Source: Rhodocollybia butyracea (taxonomy: Eukaryota; Basidiomycota; Agaricomycetes; Agaricales; Omphalotaceae). Taken from it: DNA of 64,000 nt. Every line of letters begins with the position of its first letter. The stretch's first letter is position 1. The stretch lies in assembly GCA_015501585.1 (NCBI GenBank), contig JADNRY010000090.1, positions 155,687 through 219,686 on the forward strand, read 5' to 3'. Positions 12,301 through 23,753 of this stretch are shown here, piece after piece. The position numbers were made by a program, and so were the translations under genes. The notes under the pieces were generated by a model. The model saw only the letters and a list, made by a program, of their open reading frames with translations. It searched no databases and had not been told where the DNA came from.

Positions 12301-13790
12301 CTGCATCTCAAGTTTGTCACGCAGTGCGCAATGTTGGAAGACTATGGAATATTCTTGGTCTTAGCAGACAAGGTACGCTGATTTAATTTGTAACGTGTTT
12401 ATGTATGATCTTATAGCACCCAATAGTCACTGTTTGCATACCACATTGAAGCCCTGGTGCCATCATCGCTCCTTCTACCACCCACTTCTCAACAGCCGCA
12501 AAAGCTGAATGGAAACAAGGACGTGCATTTCTTCGCCGTTGGAACGTTGCATGGACGAACGCTGGTTATATATATGAAAAAGAAGGGTGTGAGCAATGAC
12601 TCGTTTTGTTTTCGAAGTATTGTTTATCTTTTACCTTTGTAGCTTGACAGTATCTTCCGTGTGCTGGAGCCTGTGAGTGAAAAGATCAACGAACGAGCCA
12701 AAGTCCCATCTGGGTTTGGTTCGAAGTTCTTCCCTCGGTCTGCTAAATCCGAGTGGTTCAAGATTTATAGGGTACGATTGTTCAGGGCCACATGCAACGG
12801 ATTTGTTTACTTAGAAACTTGATGATATCCAGGATTTCTTCTTGCCGTCCGAATCATATGACCTCATCTTTTTGAAGGCGAGGATAGCGATATTGTGCTC
12901 GAAAGGTTTTGAAATCATGGATTTAAATGAGTGCGTTATGGCAGCTTCTCTTTTGCCTATTCTAAATAGAATGTTGCTAGCTTTAAGAGCGTGACGATTC
13001 CACAAAGAGACGATGCTCGATTGGCATATCTTGCTAAACGTTGTGAATCGTGCCGTCCGATAGGAATGTTCAAGTCGGCCGAAGATGAGTTTTTGCTATG
13101 CTACAATGGTGAGTGTTCTCGGGCGAAGATTCTGCCTTTCTGATTTTGACTTTCAGAGTTTGGGGTATATGTTGACAAGCACGGTGATCCGAACAGAGCT
13201 GCAGGAACAATTGAATGGGAAGGAACAGCAGACCGTGTCGCCGTCCATGCTCCATACATCCTTCTGTTCGACCCTCGCTTCATTGAGGTGCGACATCTCG
13301 AAACTGGGCGTTTGGCACAAATCATTACTGGAAATGATATCCGTGTGTCTGGGATGGTCGCGGAGTCAGTTCTCACACCGCAGTTTCCCCATCCACGCAT
13401 ACCTTGACCTTCCCTGGTCCCGATGGATCAGGATCAGATGAACCCTTTAACCAAGACTCGCACGTCCATGCAGTTATGAGTTCACCTGAAATCTTAGGAG
13501 GACTGAGATCACCGGCTGTTGTACAACAAGTCTTTGAGCTTCTTCCTACAGTACCTCTATTTCTACCGCATTCTCATCAACAACCGGATCTGCCAAGGAA
13601 TCATCCAAATAACTCTGGGAGCCACTCAGGTGGAGGATCTGTAGTTGGCAGCTATAGTAATTCTGGCTCTGGTTCTGGCTCTGGTTCTGGGGTAGCAACT
13701 GGTTCGCGGTTGTTTGAGGAACAGTATCCCTCCAATACCTCGCCTCTATTACCCTCTCCACAGTTGAGAAATTTGCTGTCTTGGACGTGA
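6347..13790 (+). CDS. Rho guanine nucleotide exchange factor, Rom2 type (DEP-DH-DH-PH-CNH), frame broken
   Basis: Exons by splice sites and phase: 6347-7105, 7161-8079, 8210-10373, 10427-10490, 10544-11336, 11390-11448, 11506-12235, 12287-12372, 12427-12588, 12643-12771, 12833-12930, 12981-13108, 13157-13790. The product should activate a Rho1-type GTPase at the plasma membrane and feed the cell-wall integrity pathway. Domains in order: Ser/Pro-rich N terminus; DEP region (SLLSHIAVQLRDKVPRGTHV to GVEDVFVFLED, 7980-8450); Cys motif CYVPTC..PCYAWDCP; first, degenerate DH domain (RQIAIHDLIAKESAYL, 9060-10220); canonical DH domain (RQAIIFELIKGEMAYVKDL to RPIPRLLRYELLLK, 10365-10970); PH domain (SRSLIYSGKLLRQ to VLTKPKEGDDVTKYHVNRRP, 11240-11510); CNH domain (12080-13360). 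The frame shifts by one missing base near 7675, between 8600 and 8700, and at 13352 in the CNH motif RCVWDGRG; a fourth shift at 6500-6640 could instead be a 41-nt intron (GTAGTA..ATACAG). I read these as sequence errors or recent decay; the rest is well conserved. Confidence 0.9.
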
Positions 13791-13899
13791 TCCTAAGTAT
13801 CTTAGTATAAAACATTATTGGCGAACCTTTCAGCTGAATATGAAAGTTTTGAAAAAAACACCACTTACTTATCTTGTTTATGTGCAAATAAAGAATACT

Positions 13900-14445
13900 G
13901 ATTTGGCTTGTTCAAACCTTTGACTGTTACCAATGCTCAGTGTCGAGCTCCTCTTCTGTCTGGCCAGGAACTAACTTGTTATTTCAGTTGATCGTATATA
14001 TATTTACTTACCATGTTACTTAGTTTCCATAAGTAGGTACTTATCTAACAGCTCTAGGCTGTTCTTTGTAAATTTCACTTATTAATCTATCTATCTTTCT
14101 ACCAACAGTCTATTTGACTAAGTTTATTAACCAGTCTGTGTTCTATTCTACAAAAAGGGAATTAAACCAATGTTAGGACTACTTGAGGCCCCCATCGAAC
14201 TCGGAATCCCGGTCTGCCCACAAAACACACCGGAGTTTCACATCTGGAGCCCACTGCGAGGGGGTTCATTCCAGAAAGAGCCCTAAATCTGTTCAATTCC
14301 TCTCTGAGCCAAACGGCCCATTCACGTCGAGAAGGCCTATGTCCATGTCCTATCTCTCCTGAGACACAGGCTCTTCTCACTGCCTTTCAGTCTGCCAAGT
14401 TGTCATTTGAGGCATCGGGCTTGTTCAAGTCTGTGCCTGACCATG
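13900..14445 (+). mobile_element. Gypsy-type LTR remnant with primer-binding site and start of gag
   Basis: At 14245-14261 lies TGGAGCCCACTGCGAGG, one base different from the primer-binding sites at 23284 and 59817. Sequence upstream (from roughly 13900) is AT-rich and fits the 3' part of an LTR, though I cannot fix its 5' end. Downstream, 14360-14445 matches 23397-23460 at the start of the gag region of the gypsy element there. The remnant loses similarity at about 14445. Confidence 0.6.
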
Positions 14446-15419
14446 AAGCTACTCATACACGGCCAAACCCTCCCTTGCAGCTAGGGCTGAAAAGATCCGG
14501 ACGTACCGTGTCTGAATTTGATTTCGTGCTGAGGCGCACAAAATTGAGACCCAGTCGCAAACAACTGGGTTTCGCGTAGGATATCTTTTTTCTTGTGCTG
14601 CCATCTATTGGAGCCAGCTGAAGCACTCAGCACGACGTTTGAGTCGCGTGATGAGAATGTTGACTTTTATGAGTCATGATATTTTGGACGTTTCAACTTG
14701 TCTTTTTCATCAACGTTCATGACCCGCAAGCCCGTCGTCCAGAATGTCATCTCTCAAAGCTTCAATTGGCGTTGAACCTCCCAAGTACGGCCAATCTTCG
14801 ATAATCATCAAACTCATCGCTTGCAATCTCGCAATTTATCTTCAACTCAATCCTTCAACATTCAACCTCTGTAGTTAAGGCAAATTCTCCAAACTATGTA
14901 TACCTCAACAAGTTTCTACGGTCTCTAACTTGAGCCTCAGGGCCTCAAACCCTTCAAAGCGACCTTTCTACGTTGGAGCACTAAGTTTTTTTACAGTCGC
15001 CCTCAATCATAGTCTATATTAGTATAAGGTTCGTTGTTTCTCCTTCGCTCTGAGCTCAAGTTGTTCTGACGTGGTTTTTTAGAATATATGTTTACTTCAA
15101 ATGAAGAATTGTTATTGACCTCGCAACCATACTTGTAGTTATATACAGTAGTAGTAGAGTAGCGAGGAAATGAAAGCATTGTGAACAAACGAAGGGGAGA
15201 ACCGGAAAGCATCGGAACTGTCGGGAATGTAGGAAGCCGCGAGTCAGCTTTGATGCTCAGGACAAATTAGTTGAACCTGAGCTCAAAGGGCGCCGATTGC
15301 ACTTCAATACGTTCCTATAGATTTTAGACTTAGCTCCAGTTATTTTGTACTGGGGATCAACGGCGCTGGGCGGACCTCAGGCGAATAGGATGGCTTGCCT
15401 GTGTAACAATCTATCTATG
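14446..15419. other. Non-coding stretch, no gene seen
   Basis: Open frames here are short and lack splice support. The composition resembles LTR or untranslated DNA. I see no tandem repeat, tRNA or element terminus. Confidence 0.4.
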
Positions 15420-15790
15420 ATTGGCATCATATTTGATAGCCAATCACCTTTGTTGAGCCTGTCTTGTCACTTGTTAGCTTTGAGCTTGTCTCGATCACTA
15501 AGTCCTTCAATGCATATTATTACTCACTCCGCTCCGCCGTTTACTCCAAATTTGGACCCATTTGTTATTGTTAACATGGTTACTAGAGCTGTTCAGCAAC
15601 GCATCGCAAAACGTTTCAAATCCAAATTTGAGGCCTTACGCCCAGTCAAAACCCACACTGGGCTGATCTGGGCATTTGGCGTATATCTGAGTAGGTCTGT
15701 GTCTGTCCGTGTATCAACTGTGTATAGCTGGCGATTTTTTTTTCAATTTAATCTTAAATCTATTGGTGGGAAATTCATGCAGAACAGTCT
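15420..15790 (+). mobile_element. Gypsy gag fragment
   Basis: 15430-15600 matches 23505-23660 of the gag region at 23.3 kb: both carry the coding for LSRSLSPSMHI followed by PNLDP and IV. The plus-strand open frame 15345-15794 runs through it but diverges from gag after about residue 85. No zinc knuckle or protease follows, so this is a short relic. Confidence 0.55.
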
Positions 15791-16052
15791 CTAAGTTTGA
15801 GTTTGCGACTCAAGTACGCAGCAATAATATGACTTTGGTGCTCGGACTTTGAGATATTTTTTACTAGGGAATGCGGCCGAGCGGCTTAGCATGTGACACA
15901 ACAAAATTTCGACATTTTGAAAGTTTTTTTTACATCGCTCGTTTGTTCCTTTACTCTGTCTACCTCTGTCTATTTAGTATGAACTCAGTACATATTCAAC
16001 AACTCTTTCAACAACTCTTCATCTCGCTTTGGACTCTAGTAGAGACTTGAGG

Positions 16053-16323
16053 ATGGATTCATTGGGCTGGGTCATTCCAAGGTGAGCTATCTCAGTCTTG
16101 TCTTGAATGATTTACTAATTTTTTTCCTTGGTTAGCTCTTGTTGGTTGTATCAAGCCGGTATCCCACACGCTAGTGCTTCCATCAACTCCTGTACATTCC
16201 GAAGGTGAGCTATACTTTTTCTTTTGAGCTAGTTACTTGAACGATTTTTTTAGCTCTCGTGTTTCCCAATATCCTACGCTGATGTGTAATATGCGTGCTT
16301 TCTTAGTTACAGTTTATATGTAG
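16053..16323 (+). CDS. Possible three-exon microgene (55 aa)
   Basis: ATG at 16053 opens exon 1 (16053-16081). Two short introns follow: 16082-16135 (GTGAGCTATC..GGTTAG, with an ACTAAT branch-like motif) and 16205-16253 (GTGAGCTATA..TTTTAG). Exons 16136-16204 and 16254-16323 join with correct phase to a TAG, giving a 55-residue product that starts MDSLGWVIPSSCWLYQAG. Both introns begin GTGAGCTAT, lie in phase 2 and are followed by CTCT, so one may be a copy of the other. No family is recognised. The DNA lies among transposon relics, so it could be a spliced leader of a dead element rather than a host gene. Confidence 0.35.
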
Positions 16324-17016
16324 AGGTTGTCTTATGTAGCCTAGCCAATTCAATGTATAGTCAGCTCAATGTACTTACATAGCGCTTGTAACTGCGGCCT
16401 GTAATTTATATGTAGTTTGTATGTCATAGTTGATAATAATCCAATACTCTAATATGATTCACTCAGACTATCCCAGATGGACCCAGATGAGAACAGCCTA
16501 CAGTAATAGTAATATCACATTGTATCTTGTACAGTTCAGGCCAGATGAACTCATATTATCCCAGAAGAACACAGTTATATACAATACTAAATTTTCACTC
16601 TCTGTGCGGTTCTTGCCAGATAAACACAGACAAGAACAGCCTGTACGGCTGATATCTGGAATTTCTGGGAAAACAGCTGATCTCGGATGATCACAGCTGG
16701 AACACGACTTTTTCTCGGCTCAACCCAGTGCGGGTTTTCACTGGGCCTTACGTTTTGCAATCACCAGGTGGAATACACCGGCCCCAACTGGCCCCAACAA
16801 ACAAAAACGGTTTAGTATTCCGGTCAAGTGCCCAGCTCTGTTTCTCAATCACTGCTCAAGTATCTTTGTTGGCACTCTATTGAGGCCTTGCACAGGCTGA
16901 TATGCTTCTGAACCTCATAATAGATTGATACAGAGCGTGCTGTGGTATTTTAGAGCATTATAGAACACGATCAATCCAAGAGTAACAAGCAGCACGACAA
17001 GTTTATTGTAGTCACG

Positions 17017-17313
17017 TTGACGCCAATATCGCCGGCTCCGGTCATTGTGTGGAGCTTCGGACCTATGGAGCGTTCAGATTTCGAGCCGATACTCTTATTT
17101 TTTGATGTGGGGCCGTTTTGCAATGGGTTGCTGAACAGCTCTACTATTACACCCCTTCCTTCCCACAAAGAGCGTAAAGCTCCTAAGTGGGATTCCCAAA
17201 ATAAAGAACAGCTTCCTACCTTCTTTGAAGAAAATGAGACAGTTGCACAAGACACAGGGATCATTGCTGATGAAGAGCATCAGGAGAAGTCTAAAATACT
17301 TAAGTTGACTTGA
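17017..17313 (+). mobile_element. Gypsy gag fragment
   Basis: An open frame encodes KAPKWDSQNKEQLPTFFEEN, clearly related to the KAPKWDSQYEEQLPTFFEEY stretch of the gag at 23.7 kb, and continues DTGIIADEEHQEKSK against DDAGITANQEKMKK. Similarity stops at about 17310. It is a third, separate gag relic in this window. Confidence 0.65.
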
Positions 17314-17870
17314 GTTAACTGTTGTGGATTAAGTGATCTGGTTACACTTGTGCACTCGGTTGTTAGACCTTTGGTACAATTGTCTGGCTATCCCCCAGGA
17401 CCTGTACACTCTTTTTGGTGCAGGACCAGATTCAAAAAAATTTTGAGGCGGTAGAAAATCATTGTTGGAGTCAGGTTCATTGGGTATGGAAGATATCCCA
17501 GCTAGCTTTCGGTACTTTTTTGAATGAATGATTGTTGACAACGGTTCCCAGCGTTTGTTGAGTACCACGCCAACTTGAGCTTGGTCCTTCAATGGTTTTA
17601 TCTTATCCTCTAACAATTACAAGTGAGATGCAATGAAAATACTAAATGACTTTAAGGTTGAACTTACCTTCATTCCATGGAACAATTAGATGCTGCTGCA
17701 ATTTCTTGCATAATAAATTTGATTCGTGGCGTAACTATGGCCAAAAGGGTATCGCCAGAAAACTGTGCTCCAGGGACGGGAAGATCGTCGGGCGAGTTCA
17801 AAATTCTGATCTTGTGAATGAATGCTAGGTTAGCAAACGTTTCCTAACTCATCTTCATTTTCTTTCCGCT

Positions 17871-20030
17871 AGTGGATTGGCCTGTGTACATAATTAGTGA
17901 GATACAAAAAACACCGGCGCGCAAATAAGAACATACAAATATCTTCGGCAAGAAATGCAGTAAGGAGAGTTCGTTGATTGTCACGCTTCTTCCCTGTTGG
18001 CCTCTCGTGGCGGTTCGGGGTTGCTGTCTGCGCTGGGTTGGTCGCGGCCCCAGATTGAAGAGCTGTGTACGCACTCCTGACCATAGCCCAGAGGTCCATA
18101 CACTGTTGATTGATCTGGTGACTGTAATCTTCAACAATCTGTTCGAACGCTGGAGAACCTCCCCACTCAAGGCAGTGTTCACCATTGGGATCAGTGCCCC
18201 AGCCATGGACAACAAGGCCATACATCTGATGGACCATTTGCGCCTAGTGCATTGTATCAGTGAACAGTCAAATGGTGATGTAGCATTGCAGCATACCTTT
18301 TGAGCAAAGCCCTCCAATAATTTGGCAATGGTTTTCTTTGAGAGACCGCCCCTGCGCTCCTCCAAAAGCTGGAGATCTAACCTGTTGTTATACCAATCTA
18401 TTTCCGATGCTAGCTCTGCCCGACATGCTGCAGCCTGAGCTGCAGTGTTCCAACCCTCTCCAATGGCCTCCTCCATTTGTTCCTTGTACAAGGAGCGGAT
18501 ATAGAGAACAAAATCTTGAGCTGACATTTCTGCCGGCTTCAAAAGATCCCCACCATCTGGTGCTGTCATATATGCCTCGAAGACATTCCATGAGCTAATC
18601 TGACGAGAGCTCTTCAGGTCCTCCCCAATAGCCTGGTAAATGCCTTGAACCGATTTACCATACTCCATTGCTAGGTCAGCTATACCCTGGTCATAGGCTT
18701 GACGAAGGTCATTTGCCTTCCAAAGAAGCTCCAGGGGGTAGCGGCCTGCCTTTTGTCGGCCGTTCTCTTTGGACAGCACAGCAGTAGGAGGGGGAGGGGG
18801 ATGGCGTTGCAGCGCATGAGCAAGTGTATCACACTCTGGATCCAGTTGAGGAGGTACAACCATTGCTGAGACTTCTGGTTGGGTATCACCGGAATGACCT
18901 CCAGTCGCCTGGCTCTTCAAGTTAATGAGCTTTCGGTATCTCTCTTCAACCCACTTCCACCTAACACCTTCTGGGTTGGATATTGTCAATTGAAAAAGTG
19001 AAATAGGATATCCAGAAGGATTTTTCGGAGCTTCTAAGTTCATAGCTATACGAGGTGGGAAGCGTGAATGATGAGGGCTAGGGGAGCATGAATGGCGAAG
19101 ACCGAGAGATGAACATGAATGTTGATTTGGGCGAGGCAGGGGACGAGGCTGTGGGGCAGGTGAATGATGAGGGCTGAAGGAACGTGGAGCCTGTGGGGAA
19201 CATGAACGATGAATATTATCCTGATGCGTGTTATATGGCAATGTTGGTGAGCTAGCAGGGGGACTTGTGAACCCATTTCATGGACCAGAAGGAGACGTAG
19301 GTGGGTGTGACTGATCACCAAAATATTGTCGCAGCAGCCATGGACTGTCCGGAAGTGCTCTCTTCTCCATAATTGCATCCCACTTTGCCATAGTATGTGC
19401 TATAGCAGTAAGGTAGACAAGGAACCTCTCCTTTCTCTCCTCCGGCGGATAGGACAATTCCGGTCGGGTGCAATCCAAATGATATTGGTTGATGAATGTC
19501 TGCGAGACAGCTGCAGCCGCCTCCTTATTGACATTCATAGCTGCTAAAAAAACAGCCTGCAATGAGCGGGTATCCAAGCCATACTTGGCAAACTGTTCCG
19601 CACAAACGTTGAGAGGCCATTGTATTTTGTGCATTTTTGCAGTCTGGGTATCTAACAAACAGTTAAAATAAGTTACCAGCATATACTATGAAATGGGTAC
19701 CTATTGTTTGAGCCTCCTTCAATGCTTTGGGGTGAGCTTGGAAAACCAAGAGGTTTCTGGTCAGCTTCTTTTGGGGAGTAGCAGGTGCCTCAATAAGGGC
19801 TTTTGGAGCTGGTTGAAGAGGTGTTTTGGGAGGATTGGTAGTTGCAGCAGGGGGAACATGAGCATTCTCTGCCACAGAGTCAATGATATTGCTATGTTGT
19901 GCTTGCTGTTGTTTTCTTTTTTTTGGGAGAGGCCTGTGTTGTCGCTGGAGCCTTTGAAGCGTTAGCAATGCTCGACCGAGTTTTCCGGGGTTCTACTGTG
20001 CTTTTAGCAGCAGCAGCAGCTTGTGTTCCA
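17871..20030 (-). pseudogene. Transposon-linked gene of unknown function, disrupted
   Basis: On the minus strand one frame can be followed from about 20030 to a TAG at 17871-17873. Introns: about 19691-19646 (GTACCC..TTAG), 18296-18243 (GTATGC..CACTAG) and 17934-17882 (GTATGT..ACACAG); the first and last are phase 1, the middle phase 0. Two breaks: a run of eight A in PKKKRK coding near 19920 shifts the frame, and an in-frame TGA at 19275-19277 interrupts an otherwise continuous frame. The product has an Ala/Lys/Pro-rich N terminus, a helical part (MHKIQWPLNVCAEQFAKYG), a His/Pro/Ser-rich linker, then a region with LELLWKANDLRQAYDQGI, EDLKSSRQISSWNVF and DWYNNRLDLQLLEERRGG, and a C-terminal Trp-rich part (HCLEWGGSPAFEQ). 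I recall similar unnamed proteins near DNA transposons of mushrooms, but no function is known to me. Confidence 0.6.
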
Positions 20031-20049
20031 GCCCGCCATCAGGAAAAGT

Positions 20050-21139
20050 ACCCCTAAACTTAAGGCGGCTAAAGGCCACTTAAGGTGCAGAAGCCAACTT
20101 AAGTGGCTCCTGGCCAGTAAGTTATTTTTGCGACTCAATCAAAGGTTCACGCTATCACTCTGTCTGAAGTCGCTGTGATTGACTGGAGATTGACTTGACG
20201 CAACTCAAAGTTGCTGTCAAATTTGACAGGTTGGCCAAAGCAGTAACCAAAGCAGCCTAAGTTGGCTTACACTCACTTAAGTTAGCTTGAGTCACTCCAA
20301 ACGAGACTAGGGCAGTCCTAGTATTGCTTTTCTCAGCTTTCATGGCTTATGAATATATCAAACAAAAGAGATGTCTAAAAAATGTGTATTTGATTCATTT
20401 CTATTTAAGGACAGTGCTACAGTCAAAGAGGACTCTACAAAAGATTATGGACTGAGCAGTACATAAATGGTAGAAGCATGCAAGCAAGTAGGGATAGAAT
20501 GTGTGAAGTGAGGAAGGTGAGGCAGAGAGATGGAGGCACCGAGTGGTGTAATGTAATGAGCAGGGACAAATGAGAGTGACAGGCAAAGGGAAAGGACAGT
20601 GGAAGGTGATCTATGACTAGACGTGAAAGAAAACATCAGATAGGTGACCAACAGAAGTGAAAAATTCTCACCTTATGCAATGAAACACAAAAAAAACACT
20701 TAAGAGAAAAAGGGCGGATGAACATAGGAACCAAGCACAAACAGCGTCAGAAACGTACCACATTTGACAACAGGAAACCACTAAACCAGTGCAGTATTAG
20801 TGCGCAAACAGGATAGACATCACAAAAACTTGCTGTAAGATATCATGAAATAGTGCAAAGGGAGAAATGATGAAGGGCAGACAGAGATGATGGAAGAGCG
20901 AGAGCAGGAGTATTGCTTGGGAACTGACATGTATTAAGTCCAACATGACATGTGACTTGATATTTGGGCGTGAGAGCCAACTGCTTTCTTCAGATGGTTG
21001 TGATCAACCGTGAGCACAAATAGCACCATATACTGGCCTCAAATTTAACTGAAGTGCTTAGGAAAGCATTAGAGAAGAGGGAAAGGTCATAGAAGTAGCA
21101 ACAAACTGCAGTGTATTCAAACAGTAAGAGACTGTAAGC
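20050..21139. repeat. Low-complexity AAGTT/TTAAGT motif region and purine-rich DNA
   Basis: 20050-20310 is dense in short motifs such as ACTTAAG, CCAACTTAAGT and GACTTGA, like the blocks at 37220-37400 and 41630-41900. Such degenerate short repeats often lie near ends of DNA transposons. 20400-21130 is purine-rich on the plus strand with no convincing gene. Confidence 0.4.
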
Positions 21140-21560
21140 TAAAGATGGACACGAGTCCAGTTCTTATACAAGTACTTGCAAGTAAGAACCGTGGGAACAC
21201 TCACAAGTATCTGACTCATAAGTCATAATACTTGTTTCCCATGGTTCACCAACAAGTCACAAGTCAAGATTTTGGAAATTTTGACATACTTACAAGTACT
21301 TGTGACTTGTGTAGCATAGGTACTTACACTTATTTAGGTGACAGAAATACACATATTTTTAGTAGAACTTAGCAATATGTAGAACTTACAACACTCACTC
21401 ATATTACATCTACTATATAGGCTATCCAGTACTGACACACATGGATTTGATTGTAGAAAGCTGACAGTGAAATAAGCGCCTAAGCGCTGTGAGCTGTCTA
21501 CAATCCAAAATCTTAGTGTCAGTATGAAATTGTTATAGATGCGTATTATACAGGTTTTTA
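21140..21560 (+). mobile_element. MITE-like element of the GATGGACACGAGTCC family, one end only
   Basis: The left end TAAAGATGGACACGAGTCC at 21140 matches the ends of the 300-bp element at 29848. Inside, ACAAGTACTTG palindromes recur and the stretch CTGTGAGCTGTCTACAATCC (21488-21507) matches inverted sequence near 29480-29510. I do not find the matching right end, so the copy is truncated or its end is too changed to see. Confidence 0.55.
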
Positions 21561-22115
21561 TTAGTAGTGTATTATATAACTAGTGTATATAGGTAAGTAA
21601 ATACACAAGTACCATTATCAAAAGCATCTCTGTCAATGGCAGCGCTGGATGCTTGCAAGGGGTGAGCAAATGAAAATGCCCTGACATGACCTTAGGGGGG
21701 GGGGTCAAAATTTTTCTTATGGCTGAAAAGTTCAACCCTACATAGTGGTGTTCTGGTGGTGTTTAAATGGTCTCTGACTGCTTTATATACCCTTCTGATG
21801 CAAATTCAGACAAACCATAAAAAATGCCACTACCACAGGCCAAACACTAGGTTTTGGCACTCTAGAATATGCCCCAAACACATTTCATACTGCAGCTATT
21901 GATGTTGATTGAGGCATAATGTTGCTCTGATCTATTAAGGAATGTTCAAAACACTATCAATAAATATTAGGTAGAACCTGTCCATGACGTCTGGCCTGAC
22001 CAATACTATATGCCGGAGATGCCGGTACTGAGGGGTGGGAAAAAATTTCTGTATAAGGGGCGGAGGAGGGGGGGGGGGGAGTTGAGAAATTTCTTATGGC
22101 CCAAAAACAAGTTCA
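21561..22115. other. Non-coding DNA with two poly-G runs
   Basis: No gene is visible. Two poly-G runs (21693-21702 and 22070-22079) sit in similar local context (a run of G, then about 15-25 bp later TTCTTATGGC), which suggests two copies of a short repeat about 375 bp apart. Confidence 0.4.
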
Positions 22116-23145
22116 TGTCTGGCCATAGTAGTTTGCTCACCCCTTGGATGCTTGATACCCTTCCTCTTTTGGTGGCCCCCTATCTGCAGCTTCTCAAGGA
22201 GACTAATAGTCTACAAGAGATTACCACTCTTTTATTGAGTTGGAGATGCTCTTGTTGTTCCGGTAGGATACTCAATATTTAGGTTATGCAATTCAGCAGT
22301 AAGTACCTTTACTTTTTTTCAAAGAAACTTCTTCATCTAAACGTAACAGGAATTGAGACACTTGCAGTTTGGTCATCCAAATGCTCCCCAGCTGCAGAAA
22401 AACTGGTCCGTAGTGGGCTTTTCCCTTGCTCACCCGTCCATCCTACCCCAGCCATTGATATTCAACTGCTTGATTTTGTTTGTTGTCTCTTCTGCGTATA
22501 GCACCAAACCATACTGCCTGGTGTAGTACCATGACCTATTTCCTCAGTTCACAAGGGTATCACCTCCCAGGACAGGACCCACTGCGTTGCCGTTTCTCCA
22601 ATGCATTGCAGTGGTTCAGTACCTTACATGATAGAGCTGAAGCATGTGTCACATCTGAGCTTGCCAATGTTCAAGCTCAACTCATACCGGAGTGCGTGCC
22701 TTTGCCTCCTCATCGATCCTACCCAGTGGCTGTAGTAGAAGAGGAAATTGACCAATGCTCTGAGGCTTCCATTGAACCAAATGTGATACTTGAGGGGGCC
22801 GAAAATCAAGTTCTGGGGAAACGTCCACAAAGCTCACAAAATAATGACGGTCCTTATATAGAATCTGACCAAGCAGATATCTACATTGCCAATGCCCACT
22901 TTGCTTTGGTGGCTCTAGGTGGGATTTAATATTTGCTGAATGGCTGAGCATTAACTTGTTCCCTAGTAACAATGATGTTATCTTTTGTGTTGATGCTTGT
23001 TTTACCCAGAAACATAATGCCCAACCCAATCAAGACCCACCGCGGACCCATCCAGCATTGTTCTTCCTCTGCGAAGAAGAAATTAAAGCCTGGAAGGACC
23101 ACGTTGATTCTGTTCACGTCAAAACGGTGTTTACCCTTCACTGAG
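22116..23145 (+). pseudogene. KDZ transposase fragment, truncated after the first catalytic Asp
   Basis: Several open stretches in close succession match the pattern of KDZ (Kyakuja-Dileera-Zisupton) transposases. In order: the end of the Cys cluster (CSPAAEKLVRSGLFPCSPVH, 22410-22440), a helical part (IDIQLLDFVCCLFC), the hallmark NHTAWCSTM stretch (22508), CRFSNALQWF, an acidic linker, and SNNDVIFCVDACFTQKHN (22965-23010), whose Asp corresponds by position to the first catalytic Asp of the RNase-H fold, then HPALFFLCEEEIKAWKDHVD. Frames change several times and not all changes look like introns. Homology ends at about 23145, where gypsy LTR-type sequence starts; the rest of the catalytic domain is absent. 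Family knowledge: KDZ elements are cut-and-paste DNA transposons common in mushrooms. Confidence 0.75.
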
Positions 23146-23753
23146 CTATCTATAGGACTGTACTGGGGAGCAGACTTACTTGTACTCTCTAAAAGGGATC
23201 AATGCCATCGATTGTGACTACTTGAGACCCCTAACAAACTCAAAACTTCAGTTAGCCCTTAAAAGCTACATAAGTTTCACATCTGGAGCCCACCGCGAGG
23301 AGGGTTAATTCCACTTGTTGTCTACATCGAGGCCAATACAGCCTGTTATTGAAGAGAAGAACTCTGTCCTCATTGTTTATCTTCGGAAACCAAGAGTCTT
23401 CTCACTGCCTTACAATCCGCCAAGTTGTCATTTGAGGTATCTGATTTGTTTGAGCCAATATCAGACAGCAAAGCGGTACACAACAATTTGTCTTTGATTG
23501 ACATTGGATCACACAGTCAATCATCTTGGTCAAGCTCCTCTTGCCAATCGTTAGCTTCAAGCTTATCTCAATCACTAAGTCCTTCAATGCATATTGCTCA
23601 CTCCACACCCCTGTTTACTCCGAATTTGGACCCTCTTGCTATTGTTACTAAAATGACTACTGTTCCCCCCCCTCCTGTAACAAGTGTAAGGCTCCAAAAT
23701 GGGATTCTCAGTATGAGGAACAACTTCCTACTTTCTTTGAGGAGTATGAGATT

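Noticed and set aside
13660..13700. Simple repeat TCTGGT as a separate microsatellite feature
   Set aside because: It encodes a Gly-Ser run within the last exon of the Rho GEF and needs no separate explanation.
15873..15900. tRNA-like D-arm sequence (GCGGCCGAGCGGCTTAGC)
   Set aside because: No anticodon arm, T-arm or matching acceptor stem follows at proper distance.
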